This document shows, piece after piece, positions 15,932-23,439 of a DNA stretch of 32,454 bases. Under the pieces are notes generated by a model that saw only the letters and a list, made by a program, of their open reading frames with translations, ran no database searches and had not been told where the DNA came from. Position numbers and translations under genes: made by a program. Numbering within the stretch: the stretch's first letter is position 1; every line of letters starts with the position of its first letter. Source of the DNA: Gemmatimonadota bacterium (lineage in GTDB: Bacteria; Gemmatimonadota; Gemmatimonadetes; Gemmatimonadales; GWC2-71-9); NCBI GenBank assembly GCA_004357415.1, contig SMVY01000049.1, positions 1 to 32,454 of the forward strand, written 5' to 3'.

Positions 15932-16377
15932 CAATCGTTGCGAACGGCGCTCAGCCGCCGGCTCAGCAGCAGGGCGACCACCCCGCACAGCGCCACTATG
16001 CCCACCAGCCCGGTTCGCCCGGCCAGTTGGTTGACGGGCATGGTCACCAGCATGCCTGCCGCGGTGGCGAACGCGCTGACGAACGACAATCCGCCCCGCC
16101 GGTACGTCGAGCGTACCGGGGACAGCAGCGTCCAGGTAATGAGTCCGGCCACCAAGACGCCGAGCATCGTGCCGCCGACGAGGACGTAGAATGGCGCCCC
16201 ATCGATGACGGGCCTGTCGCTCGGCGGCATGTCGGCCAGCAACGTGCTCACGACCCACAGCGCCGCGGTGACGAGTCCGATCCCGATGGTGACCGAAATG
16301 GCCATGGCCAGAAAGGCCAAACCCACGCGGTCCTCGTCTTCGATGGAGATGGGTGGTGGGCGCGGGGGATCGGTCAC
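15931..16377 (-). CDS. Small multi-pass membrane protein of unknown function
   Basis: 148 residues from the GTG at 16375-16377. After a proline-rich, acidic N-terminus (PPRPPPISIEDEDR) there are four predicted membrane segments: about 19-42 (LAFLAMAISVTIGIGLVTAA), 62-85 (FYVLVGGTMLGVLVAGLITW), 98-115 and 122-140 (GLVGIVALCGVVALLLSR). A short basic loop lies between segments 2 and 3. No family recognised. It is locked into the pyruvate dehydrogenase/lipoylation cluster on both sides: its start overlaps the lpdA stop (GTGA) and its stop overlaps the lipB start (TGATG). Such positioning suggests co-translation, but a functional link to lipoylation is only inference. Confidence 0.75.
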   Translation of the reverse strand: MTDPPRPPPISIEDEDRVGLAFLAMAISVTIGIGLVTAALWVVSTLLADMPPSDRPVIDGAPFYVLVGGTMLGVLVAGLITWTLLSPVRSTYRRGGLSFVSAFATAAGMLVTMPVNQLAGRTGLVGIVALCGVVALLLSRRLSAVRND

Positions 16378-17771
16378 GTATGAATGACTCGGCCCATCGA
16401 ATCGAGGACCGCCTCGGCCACGGCCTCCGACAGGGTCGGATGCGCGTGTACCGCCAGGTCGATTTCCGCGACGGTGAACTCGTTTTGGCGCGCGACGGCC
16501 AGTTCGTGGATCATTTCCGAGGCATCGGCGCCCACGATATGAGCTCCCAGGATTTCGCCGTAGGCTTTGTCACGAATGATCTTGACGAAGCCGTCCGTGG
16601 CGTTGCTCGCCCGGGCGCGCCCGTTGGCGCTGAACGGGAACTTGCCCACCAAGTAGTCGAGACCCTGCTCACGGCACTCGTCTTCGGTGAGGCCGATGCT
16701 GGCTACTTCAGGGTGGCAATAGGTCACCCGGGGGATGTTGTCGTACCAAATGGGGTGTGGGGTCTGCCCGGCCAGTCGCTCCGCCACGACGGTGCCTTCA
16801 CGGCTGCCCTTGTGCGCCAGCATAGGTGCGCCGGCCACGTCACCAATGGCGTAGTAGCCTTCGACGCCGGTCTGCAGGCTGGCCCGGTCGACCTTGATGA
16901 AGCCGCGCTCATCCAGTTCGATGCCCACCGCCTCCAGGCCGATCGATTCGGTGTTGACGGCACGTCCGGCGGCCACCAGCACCACCGCCACCTCGACCGT
17001 GTGGTTCTTTCCGCCGGCGTCCACCGCCAGCGTAGCCCCCGCGTCGGTGACCGTGGTGCTCTTGACCATGGCCCCGGCCATGGTGGTGATCTTCCGCTTC
17101 TTGAAACTCTTGGCGACGGTCTCCGACGACTCGGCGTCCTCCAGCGGAAGGATGCGCGGCAGGGCTTCGATCAGCGTGATCTTCGATCCGAAGGCGTTGA
17201 AGATGTCGACGAACTCGCAGCCTACCGCTCCGGCGCCAACCACTGCCATTGTCTCGGGGGCCTGCTCGAGAAACAGCGCGTCGTCGGAGCTGATGATGGT
17301 CTTGCCGTCCAGGTCCAGGCCCGCCGGAGGGATGCCCATCACCCGTGATCCTGTGGCGATCACCACACCCTTGGTGGCGGTGTAAACGTCAGACCCTACG
17401 GCGACCTTCTTGCCCGGTTGCAGCGTTCCGGCGCCGTTGATCACGGTGATCCCGTTCTTCTTCATGAGGAACCCGACGCCCTTGGAGTTCTGCTCCGATA
17501 CCCGGCGGGACCGCTTCATGGCGACGCCGTAATCGGTAGACACCTCACTCACGCTGATGCCCAGGCCCTTGGCTTCGTGGGCGATGGTATTGGCCACCAG
17601 GGCGCTGTACAACAGCGCCTTGGTCGGGATACAGCCGATGTTGACGCAGACCCCGCCGAGTTTGTCCTTTTCCACCACCGCCGTCGCCAGTCCCAACTGG
17701 GCGGCCCGAATGGCGCACACATACCCTGCCGGCCCACCGCCAAGAACGATCACATCAAAACTTTTGGACAC
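16374..17771 (-). CDS. lpdA: Dihydrolipoamide dehydrogenase (E3)
   Basis: FAD-dependent E3 that reoxidises dihydrolipoyl groups with NAD+, cytoplasmic, part of the pyruvate dehydrogenase complex and possibly shared with other 2-oxoacid dehydrogenases. 465 residues from the GTG at 17769-17771, chosen because GGGAG lies 7 nt upstream and the FAD fold (VIVLGGGPAG) then begins at residue 7. Redox-active disulfide: GGVCVNIGC (Cys42, Cys47). A second dinucleotide-binding fold lies near residue 177 (VVGAGAVGCEF), YAIGDVAG is the second FAD motif, and HAHPTLSEA contains the catalytic His and Glu. The leader between pdhC and this gene is a degenerate heptanucleotide repeat. Confidence 0.97.
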   Translation of the reverse strand: MSKSFDVIVLGGGPAGYVCAIRAAQLGLATAVVEKDKLGGVCVNIGCIPTKALLYSALVANTIAHEAKGLGISVSEVSTDYGVAMKRSRRVSEQNSKGVGFLMKKNGITVINGAGTLQPGKKVAVGSDVYTATKGVVIATGSRVMGIPPAGLDLDGKTIISSDDALFLEQAPETMAVVGAGAVGCEFVDIFNAFGSKITLIEALPRILPLEDAESSETVAKSFKKRKITTMAGAMVKSTTVTDAGATLAVDAGGKNHTVEVAVVLVAAGRAVNTESIGLEAVGIELDERGFIKVDRASLQTGVEGYYAIGDVAGAPMLAHKGSREGTVVAERLAGQTPHPIWYDNIPRVTYCHPEVASIGLTEDECREQGLDYLVGKFPFSANGRARASNATDGFVKIIRDKAYGEILGAHIVGADASEMIHELAVARQNEFTVAEIDLAVHAHPTLSEAVAEAVLDSMGRVIHT

Positions 17772-17812
17772 AACAACTCCCGTCACGGGCTTCTGGTTGG
17801 TAGATCTAGTTC

Positions 17813-17868
17813 CCCACGCCCTGCGCCCCACGCCCTACGCACCACCCACAACCCACTCCCTACCACAC
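17813..17868 (-). repeat. Degenerate heptanucleotide tandem repeat (8 units), potential G-quadruplex
   Basis: On the plus strand eight 7-bp units follow one another: CCCACGC, CCTGCGC, CCCACGC, CCTACGC, ACCACCC, ACAACCC, ACTCCCT, ACCACAC. The array begins inside the last codons of pdhC (17860-17868 encode Val-Trp-stop) and ends 41 bp before the lpdA start. The transcribed minus strand is G-rich with seven runs of three or more G, the last four separated by 3-4 nt, which fits a G-quadruplex. Similar arrays occur at 23384-23439 and, as a trace, at 27354-27370. Confidence 0.7.
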
Positions 17869-19083
17869 CATGGCCAGCGGGTTCTCCAGGTAGGCGCGCA
17901 GCGTCTGCAGGAATGCCGCCCCCATGGCGCCGTCGATCACCCGGTGGTCGCACGACATCGTCAACGGCATGCGCCGGCGCACCACCAATTCTCCGTCGAC
18001 CACGACCGGTCGCTGGGTGATCCCACCGATGGCCAGGATGCCGGCCTCGGGCGGGTTGATTATGGCTGTGAAATGATCGATGCCGAACGCGCCCAGATTG
18101 GACACAGTGAACGTGGCTCCGGTGTATTCCTCCGGCATCAGCTTCCGTTCCCGGGCCTTTTCGGCCAGGACCCTGGCTTCGGCAGAGATCTCGCGCAATG
18201 ATTTCTGGTCGGCGTGGCGGATGACCGGTGTGATGAGGCCACCGTCGATCGCCACGGCCATTCCCAGATGGACTTCGTACCACTGGCGGATGGCATCACC
18301 CTGCCACCAGGCGTTGCACTCGGGATGCTGTTTCAGCGCCAGCGCCGTCGCCTTTATGATGATGTCGTTGAACGACACCTTGCCGTCGGGTCCGAGCAGC
18401 TTCAGGGCCTCCCGGGCGTCCCAGGTACGCTCCATGTCGATCTCGACCGTCAGGTAGAACGTCGGCACCGGTCCGATCGACTCCACCAGCCGCTTGGCGA
18501 TGGTCTTCCGCATCAGCGACAACGGGATGTCCTCGAAGCCGCCCGTAGCCGTCACGGGCGCCGCTCCCGGCCGAGCATGCGCCACCCCTGCCAGGTCCCG
18601 CTTGACGATCCGCCCGCCCGGCCCCGACCCCGTCACCGAGGAGAGATCGATCCCCTGTTCCTCAGCCATCCGCCGCGCCAGCGGCGAAGCCTTCACCCGG
18701 CCCCCTGGCAGCGGGGCAGCGACAGCAACATCAACTGCCTCACCGCCCCCGCTGCCCTCGCCGACATCTCCGCCCCCGCTGCCCTCGCTTATGTCACTGC
18801 CCTCGCTGCTCCCGCCGCCCTCGCTGCCCCCGCTGATATCTTCTCCCGGCTCGCCGATGATGCCGACCGGATCGGCCACCGGTACGGTCGAGCCCGCTGG
18901 GACCAGGTGTTTGAGCAGCGTCCCGTCGACCCGGGCCACCAACTCCATGATGGCCTTGTCGGTCTCCACCTCGGCCAACACGTCGCCCACCGACACCTTG
19001 GCGCCTTCCGCCATTTTCCATTCGACGAGGCGGCCCTCTTCCATCGTCGGGGACAGCGCCTCCATCACGACTTTGGTGGCCAT
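17860..19083 (-). CDS. pdhC: Dihydrolipoamide acetyltransferase (E2) of pyruvate dehydrogenase
   Basis: E2 core of the pyruvate dehydrogenase complex: carries the swinging lipoyl arm and makes acetyl-CoA. 407 residues. One lipoyl domain (1-78) with lipoyl-lysine Lys43 in VETDKAIMEL. A linker at about 80-120 is made almost only of Gly, Ser, Glu and Asp (for example GGSEGGGSSEGSDISEGSGG), unlike the usual Ala/Pro linkers. A peripheral subunit-binding domain follows (KASPLARRMAEEQGIDLSSV, then TGSGPGGRIVKRDL), then the catalytic domain, which ends with the active-site motif SCDHRVIDGAMG. The ATG lies 2 bp after the pdhB stop. The linker DNA repeats a GCCCTCGCT-like unit and could slip. Confidence 0.96.
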   Translation of the reverse strand: MATKVVMEALSPTMEEGRLVEWKMAEGAKVSVGDVLAEVETDKAIMELVARVDGTLLKHLVPAGSTVPVADPVGIIGEPGEDISGGSEGGGSSEGSDISEGSGGGDVGEGSGGGEAVDVAVAAPLPGGRVKASPLARRMAEEQGIDLSSVTGSGPGGRIVKRDLAGVAHARPGAAPVTATGGFEDIPLSLMRKTIAKRLVESIGPVPTFYLTVEIDMERTWDAREALKLLGPDGKVSFNDIIIKATALALKQHPECNAWWQGDAIRQWYEVHLGMAVAIDGGLITPVIRHADQKSLREISAEARVLAEKARERKLMPEEYTGATFTVSNLGAFGIDHFTAIINPPEAGILAIGGITQRPVVVDGELVVRRRMPLTMSCDHRVIDGAMGAAFLQTLRAYLENPLAMVW

Positions 19084-19085
19084 GG

Positions 19086-20066
19086 TTACTCGAGGTAGAG
19101 GACGCGCTTGGCGGCGGCGACGATCTTGGTGGCATCGACCTTAGCCGCCTTCTCCAGGCGCTTGTTGTACGGCATGGGAACGTCCTCGCCCGTGACGCGT
19201 ATCACCGGTGCATCGAGTTCATCGAAGATGTTCCGCTGGATGTTGTCGACCACCTGCGCTCCCACCCCGCAGAACGGCCACCCCTCTTCGGCCACGACGC
19301 ACCGATTGGTTTTCGACACCGAGGTCAAAATGGTGTCCGTATCCATCGGTCGAATGGTCCGGAGATCCACGACCTCCGCCGAGATGTCTTCTTCGGCCAG
19401 GCGGTCGGCCGCCTTGAGGGCTGGAGCCACCGTTTTGGAGTGGCACACGATGGTGACGTCCGAACCGGCACGCTTGACGTCGGCCGAACCGATGGGGATG
19501 GTGATGTCGCCCTCGGGGACCTCGCCTTTGAGATTGTACAGCATTTCGCCTTCCATGAAGACGACCGGATCGTCGTCACGGATGGCCGACTTCAACAGGC
19601 CCTTGGCGTCCGCTGGGGTGGCTGGCATCACCACCTTGAGCCCGGGTATGTAGGCGTACCACGCCTCGAACGCCTGGGAGTGCTGCGCCGCCAGCTGGAG
19701 GGCGGCGCCGTTGGGACCGCGGATCACCATGGGCACGCTGACCTGGCCGCCGGACATGTAGCGCAGCTTGGCGATCGAGTTCACGATCTGGTCGATGGCC
19801 AGGAGGGCAAAATTCCAGGTCATGAGTTCGATGACCGGCCGGAGCCCCACCATGGCCGCCCCGGCCCCCAAGCCGGTGAAGCCCAACTCGGCGATGGGTG
19901 TGTCCACCACGCGCATGGGGCCGAATTCCTTGAGCAGCCCACGGCTGACTTTGTAGGCTCCGTCGTACTCGCCCACTTCCTCGCCCATGAGGAACACCCG
20001 CTCGTCCCGCTGCATTTCTTCGCGCAGAGCTTCGTTGAGGGCGTCGCGATAGGTCATCGTCACCAT
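19086..20066 (-). CDS. pdhB: Pyruvate dehydrogenase E1 component, beta subunit
   Basis: Beta chain of the heterotetrameric E1, which decarboxylates pyruvate with thiamine diphosphate and acetylates lipoyl-E2. 326 residues from the ATG at 20064-20066, which overlaps the pdhA stop (TGATG); a second Met lies at codon 4. Typical features: TYRDALNEALREEM at the start, FLMGEEVGEYDGAYKVSRGL with the conserved Glu that activates the thiamine ring, DTPIAELGFTGLGAGAAMVG, MVIRGPNGAALQLAAQHSQ, and the C-terminal transketolase-like part with GEDVPMPYNKRLEKAA. Longer in-frame openings upstream run antiphase through pdhA and are not real. Confidence 0.96.
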   Translation of the reverse strand: MVTMTYRDALNEALREEMQRDERVFLMGEEVGEYDGAYKVSRGLLKEFGPMRVVDTPIAELGFTGLGAGAAMVGLRPVIELMTWNFALLAIDQIVNSIAKLRYMSGGQVSVPMVIRGPNGAALQLAAQHSQAFEAWYAYIPGLKVVMPATPADAKGLLKSAIRDDDPVVFMEGEMLYNLKGEVPEGDITIPIGSADVKRAGSDVTIVCHSKTVAPALKAADRLAEEDISAEVVDLRTIRPMDTDTILTSVSKTNRCVVAEEGWPFCGVGAQVVDNIQRNIFDELDAPVIRVTGEDVPMPYNKRLEKAAKVDATKIVAAAKRVLYLE

Positions 20067-21097
20067 CACCCGTCCTCCGCGTACACGTCGGTATAGAGGG
20101 CTTCCGGCGCCGGGTCCGGCGACTGCTCGGCGTAGTCCAAGGCTTCCTGCACCTCGGCCTTCACCTCGTCGTCCATAGCCTTCAATCCGTCGTCGTCGAT
20201 CATCCCCTGTTTCTTCATGAAGGCCGCCAGGATCACCAGCGGATCTCGCTTGCGGTATTCCTCGACCTCGTCCTTGGTGCGATAGGTGCCGTGGGCCGCG
20301 TCGGACATCGAGTGCCCCACGTACCGGTACGTCTGCATTTCCAGCAGTGTCGGCTCGCTCTTGGTGCGCGCCCGCTCGACCGCCCGCTCCATGGCGTCCC
20401 TGACCGCCAGCACGTCCTGCCCATCGACGGCCTCGGCTTCCATGTCGTAGGAGTAGGCGCGGTGGAACAGGTCCATGTTGGCCGTGGCCCGCGCGATGGC
20501 GGTGCCCATGCCGTACCCGTTGTTCTCGAGGACGTATACCGCCGGTAGCTTCCACAGGGACGCCATGTTGAGCGACTCGTGGAACGACCCGATGTTGGCC
20601 GCGGCTTCACCGAAGAACGAGACCGACACCTGGTCGGTGCCGCGATACTTGGCCGCAAAGGCCATCCCGGTGCCCAAGGGGATCTGTCCTCCCACTATGG
20701 CGTGCCCGCCAAGGAAGTTGCGGGAGACGTCGAACAGGTGCATGGAGCCGCCCTTGCCGCCCGAGCATCCGTCCGCCTTGCCGTACAACTCGGCCATGAT
20801 CGACCGCGCCGGCACTCCCCGGGCCAACGCCAAGCCGTGTTCCCGGTAGGACGTCACGATGTAGTCGTCCTCGCGCAGGGCCGCCATGACCCCGACTCCA
20901 ACCGCTTCCTGTCCGATGTAGAGGTGACAGAACCCGCCAATCTTCCCCAAGCTGTACGCCTCCGCGGCCTTCTCCTCGAACCGGCGCAAGAGACACAATT
21001 GGTGGTACCAGTCCCGGCATTGCTCTGCCGTTACCGCCGCCGCTGCCTTGGCCGGACGCTTCGGACCCTTCTTCTTGGAGACGGTCGATCCGCTCAT
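20066..21097 (-). CDS. pdhA: Pyruvate dehydrogenase E1 component, alpha subunit
   Basis: Alpha chain of E1, binding thiamine diphosphate and Mg2+ jointly with PdhB. 343 residues, starting with a basic Lys/Ala tail (KKKGPKRPAKAAAAV). Family motifs: GFCHLYIGQEAVGVGVMAAL, SYREHGLALARG, GKGGSMHLFD, and the phosphorylation-loop region YRYVGHSMSDAAHGTYR. In the diphosphate site the usual GDGA is replaced by GEAAAN (near residues 163-168), while the partner ENNGYG (near 190) is intact. The ATG at 21095-21097 overlaps the lipA stop (ATGA). Close relatives are 2-oxoisovalerate and acetoin dehydrogenases; the neighbouring E2 and E3 and the lipoylation genes favour pyruvate, but branched-chain substrates cannot be excluded from sequence alone. 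Confidence 0.93.
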   Translation of the reverse strand: MSGSTVSKKKGPKRPAKAAAAVTAEQCRDWYHQLCLLRRFEEKAAEAYSLGKIGGFCHLYIGQEAVGVGVMAALREDDYIVTSYREHGLALARGVPARSIMAELYGKADGCSGGKGGSMHLFDVSRNFLGGHAIVGGQIPLGTGMAFAAKYRGTDQVSVSFFGEAAANIGSFHESLNMASLWKLPAVYVLENNGYGMGTAIARATANMDLFHRAYSYDMEAEAVDGQDVLAVRDAMERAVERARTKSEPTLLEMQTYRYVGHSMSDAAHGTYRTKDEVEEYRKRDPLVILAAFMKKQGMIDDDGLKAMDDEVKAEVQEALDYAEQSPDPAPEALYTDVYAEDG

Positions 21098-22053
21098 GCC
21101 TGGTTCCTCACCGCGTGGGCCTTGTCGACCTGTTCCCAGGCGTGGTAGGACGAGCGCGTCAGCGGGCTGGCCTCGACGTGGTCGAAGCCGAGGCCGCGCC
21201 CGATCTCGGCCAACTCGGTGAATTCGTCGGGCGAGTAGTAGCGCGCTATCGGGAGGTGGCTGGCCGAAGGCCTGAGATACTGGCCCAGCGTCAAGATGTT
21301 GACGTCGCTGCGCCGCAGATCTTCCATGCAGCGCACCACTTCGTCCCATTCTTCCCCCATCCCCAGAATCATGCCCGACTTGGTGAGCGCCTCCGGTCCG
21401 CCCATGCGCCTGGCATTGGCCAATACCGTCAACGCCCTGCGATAGCGGCCGCCCGGGCGTGCCAGGCGGTACAACCGCTCGGCCGTCTCGAGGTTGTGGT
21501 TGAGGATGGCCGGCTTGGCGTCCATGACGATCTCGAGTGCCCGTTCGGATCCCTGGAAGTCGGGGATCAATACCTCGACGGAGGTGCCCGGCATCCGCCG
21601 CCTGATTTCCAGGATGCAGTCGCGGAAGGCCTCGGCGCCCTTGTTGGGGAGGTCGTCGCGGTCGACCGAGGTGATCACCACGTGGGCCAGGCCCATCTGG
21701 GTCACGGCCTCGGCCAACCGTGTCGCTTCGACCGGGTCGTACGGTCCGGGGGTTCCGTGGGCCACCGCGCAGTAGGTGCAATTGCGGGTGCACACGTCGC
21801 CCAGAATCATGAACGTGGCGGCCTCGTGCTCCCAGCACTCTCCCACATTGGGGCAACGCGCCTCTTCACACACCGTGTGCAGGTCTAGCTCGCGCATGAG
21901 CTTGCGAATGCGGGCGTAGTTAGCCCCGCCCGGAGCCCGTACCTTGAGCCAGCTGGGCTTCCGGCCCGCGGAATCCTGTCCCGGCACCGGCGGGACCGTT
22001 CCGCCTGTCTGGCGATTTCGTGTGCGGGTGATTTGAACCATGGAAGCTGCCAC
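21094..22053 (-). CDS. lipA: Lipoyl synthase (radical SAM)
   Basis: Inserts two sulfurs into protein-bound octanoyl groups to form lipoate; cytoplasmic, two 4Fe-4S clusters. 319 residues from the GTG at 22051-22053, favoured because AGGGG stands 8 nt upstream; an ATG at 22041 would give 315. The auxiliary cluster motif is CEEARCPNVGEC (CX4CX5C), the radical SAM motif CTRNCTYC (CX3CX2C), and the conserved C-terminal serine motif is present as SPLTRSSYHA. Other family blocks: TFMILGDVCTRNC, VDRDDLPNKGAEAF, LNHNLETAERLY, KSGMILGMGE, LTLGQYLRPS. It is the first gene of the cluster and overlaps pdhA by 4 bp (ATGA). A perfect 12-bp hairpin lies just upstream. Confidence 0.96.
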   Translation of the reverse strand: MAASMVQITRTRNRQTGGTVPPVPGQDSAGRKPSWLKVRAPGGANYARIRKLMRELDLHTVCEEARCPNVGECWEHEAATFMILGDVCTRNCTYCAVAHGTPGPYDPVEATRLAEAVTQMGLAHVVITSVDRDDLPNKGAEAFRDCILEIRRRMPGTSVEVLIPDFQGSERALEIVMDAKPAILNHNLETAERLYRLARPGGRYRRALTVLANARRMGGPEALTKSGMILGMGEEWDEVVRCMEDLRRSDVNILTLGQYLRPSASHLPIARYYSPDEFTELAEIGRGLGFDHVEASPLTRSSYHAWEQVDKAHAVRNQA

Positions 22054-22073
22054 GCGGAGTACCCCTAACCAGT

Positions 22074-22102
22074 GTGTCTGGCGGCTAACTGCCGCCAGAC
22101 AC
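22074..22102 (-). promoter_or_regulatory. Perfect 12-bp stem-loop upstream of lipA
   Basis: Arms GTGTCTGGCGGC (22074-22085) and GCCGCCAGACAC (22091-22102) pair perfectly around a 5-nt loop. It lies 44 nt after the TlpA-like gene stop and 21 nt before the lipA GTG, with the AGGGG ribosome site directly after it. Neither strand has a T-run after the stem, so it may be a U-less terminator, a processing or stability element, or a translational control of lipA. No lipA promoter was recognised in 22042-22145. Confidence 0.7.
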
Positions 22103-22145
22103 GCAAAATAGTCTGGGACCAAAGGGCGCGGAAGGAGGATGCCGC

Positions 22146-23351
22146 TTAGACCGGCTCCTGCAGGAGTTCCTCGATGAGGGCGGCAAACTCCCGGATGAGG
22201 CGGCCGTGCTGGGCGCCCGTGGCCGGGCCCATGAATCCGGCGTGAATCTTCCGGACCAACCCGTCCCGGCCGATGAAAATCGCGGTCGGGTAGGCGGTGA
22301 AGCCCTCCAGTTGGGGGAGGGTGGCGGCCGTGGCCGAGGTGACGTTGATCCCGGCCAGCAGCAAGGGAAACTCGATGCCGAACTTGTCCCGGTACCGGCG
22401 GACCTGGGCGTTGTCGATGGCACTGTCGCCGGTGACTTCGTAGGCCAGGCCGACGACTTCGAGCCCGCGGTCGCGGTAATCCCGATAGAACTGCACGATC
22501 GAGGGGGCCGCGTCGTGGCACGTGGGGCACCAAGAGCCGAAGATGTCGATCAGCACCACCTTGCCCTGGAACCGCTCGTCTTCGCTGGTGACGATCCGGC
22601 CGTCGAGGTCGGGGAAGCTGAAGCGGAATGGTTCCGGCGCCACCACGCGCGTCAGCTCCATCCGATCCCGCAGGTGCGGCTCGCCGCCCTCGGTGGCCCG
22701 GACGGCTTTCCATCGGGACTGGCTGCGCGCGCCGGCGTGAAACAGACCCTCGAGCGTGTCACCCCGGATGGTGCCGGTCAGCATGTAGACGAAAGACCCG
22801 TCGAAGTGGGCCATCGAGAAACTGTCGGCCTCGGCCCGGCCCCAGAAGCGGCCGTAGTCGCCGGTGTTCGAAACGATGGTGCCTTCCAGGCCCCGCTCGG
22901 TTTCCTCGAAGTAGAAAACCCTGGGGCTGGTGCCGCCGTCCTCACGGAAGTAGGTGGCGTTCCATTTGCCCGCCAAAGACGCCGGCACCTCGGTTTCGGC
23001 TGGCCACGCTCCCCGCCGGGCTCGGAACGAGATGACCCGCGGCCCCCGGTTGCCGACGTTGCGGTACTCGCCGATCAGGGAGTCTCCCCGCGGACGGGCG
23101 ACGATCGTCGCCGCGTAGTCGCCGATCTCCAGGATGATGCTGTCGCCCACCTGGGCCACACTGGACAACTCCTGGCACATCGAGCCGCTGCAGACACGCC
23201 CGGAGCCCGCAGCCAGATCAAACTCGAGGGCGAACCGAAGCGGCCCTCCCGCCAAGTCGAGTGAGGCCTGCCACTGGTTGGTTGGTTCCGTGCCGCCACA
23301 GCCCGCCACGAGGAGGGTGATCGCGCCACACCACTTGATGCCTGAGTGCAT
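22146..23351 (-). CDS. TlpA-like thioredoxin-fold lipoprotein
   Basis: Periplasmic, lipid-anchored thiol-disulfide protein of 401 residues. The start at 23349-23351 gives MHSGIKWCGAITLLVAGC, a lipoprotein signal with lipobox LVAGC (Cys18). Residues 20-240 form a beta-rich N-terminal region with no clear family (GGTEPTNQWQASLDLAGGPL, GKWNATYFREDGGTSPRVFY), probably a DUF4369-like or lipocalin-like domain as in some TlpA proteins. The AhpC/TSA-thioredoxin domain follows: VVLIDIFGSWCPTCHDAAP with active site CPTC, and AYPTAIFIGRDG with the cis-proline. A reductase role in disulfide handling or cytochrome c maturation is plausible. It follows the DUF1684 gene across a heptanucleotide repeat. Confidence 0.87.
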   Translation of the reverse strand: MHSGIKWCGAITLLVAGCGGTEPTNQWQASLDLAGGPLRFALEFDLAAGSGRVCSGSMCQELSSVAQVGDSIILEIGDYAATIVARPRGDSLIGEYRNVGNRGPRVISFRARRGAWPAETEVPASLAGKWNATYFREDGGTSPRVFYFEETERGLEGTIVSNTGDYGRFWGRAEADSFSMAHFDGSFVYMLTGTIRGDTLEGLFHAGARSQSRWKAVRATEGGEPHLRDRMELTRVVAPEPFRFSFPDLDGRIVTSEDERFQGKVVLIDIFGSWCPTCHDAAPSIVQFYRDYRDRGLEVVGLAYEVTGDSAIDNAQVRRYRDKFGIEFPLLLAGINVTSATAATLPQLEGFTAYPTAIFIGRDGLVRKIHAGFMGPATGAQHGRLIREFAALIEELLQEPV

Positions 23352-23383
23352 TCGATAGCCCACTATGAGAGTGTCTTGCCCGC

Positions 23384-23439
23384 TTCCACCTATCACCTAT
23401 CACCCATCAGCTGTCCGCTGTCTACTGTCCACCGTCCAC
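23384..23439 (-). repeat. Degenerate heptanucleotide tandem repeat (8 units)
   Basis: Plus-strand units: TTCCACC, TATCACC, TATCACC, CATCAGC, TGTCCGC, TGTCTAC, TGTCCAC, CGTCCAC. Same period, length (56 bp), strand sense and position as the array at 17813-17868: it starts inside the final codons of the upstream gene (23422-23439 encode Val-Asp-Gly-Gly-Gln-stop) and runs into the leader of the next one. The unit sequence differs between the two arrays, so period and position are conserved more than sequence. Confidence 0.7.

Noticed and set aside
15932..16258. N-terminal extension of lipB
   Set aside because: Arg/Gly/Ala-rich antiphase reading of the membrane-protein gene. LipB homologues start at MTSLLTVNLG and the TGATG overlap supports that start.
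22054..22713. N-terminal extension of lipA
   Set aside because: It reads through the hairpin and into the TlpA-like gene in another frame and contains no LipA sequence.
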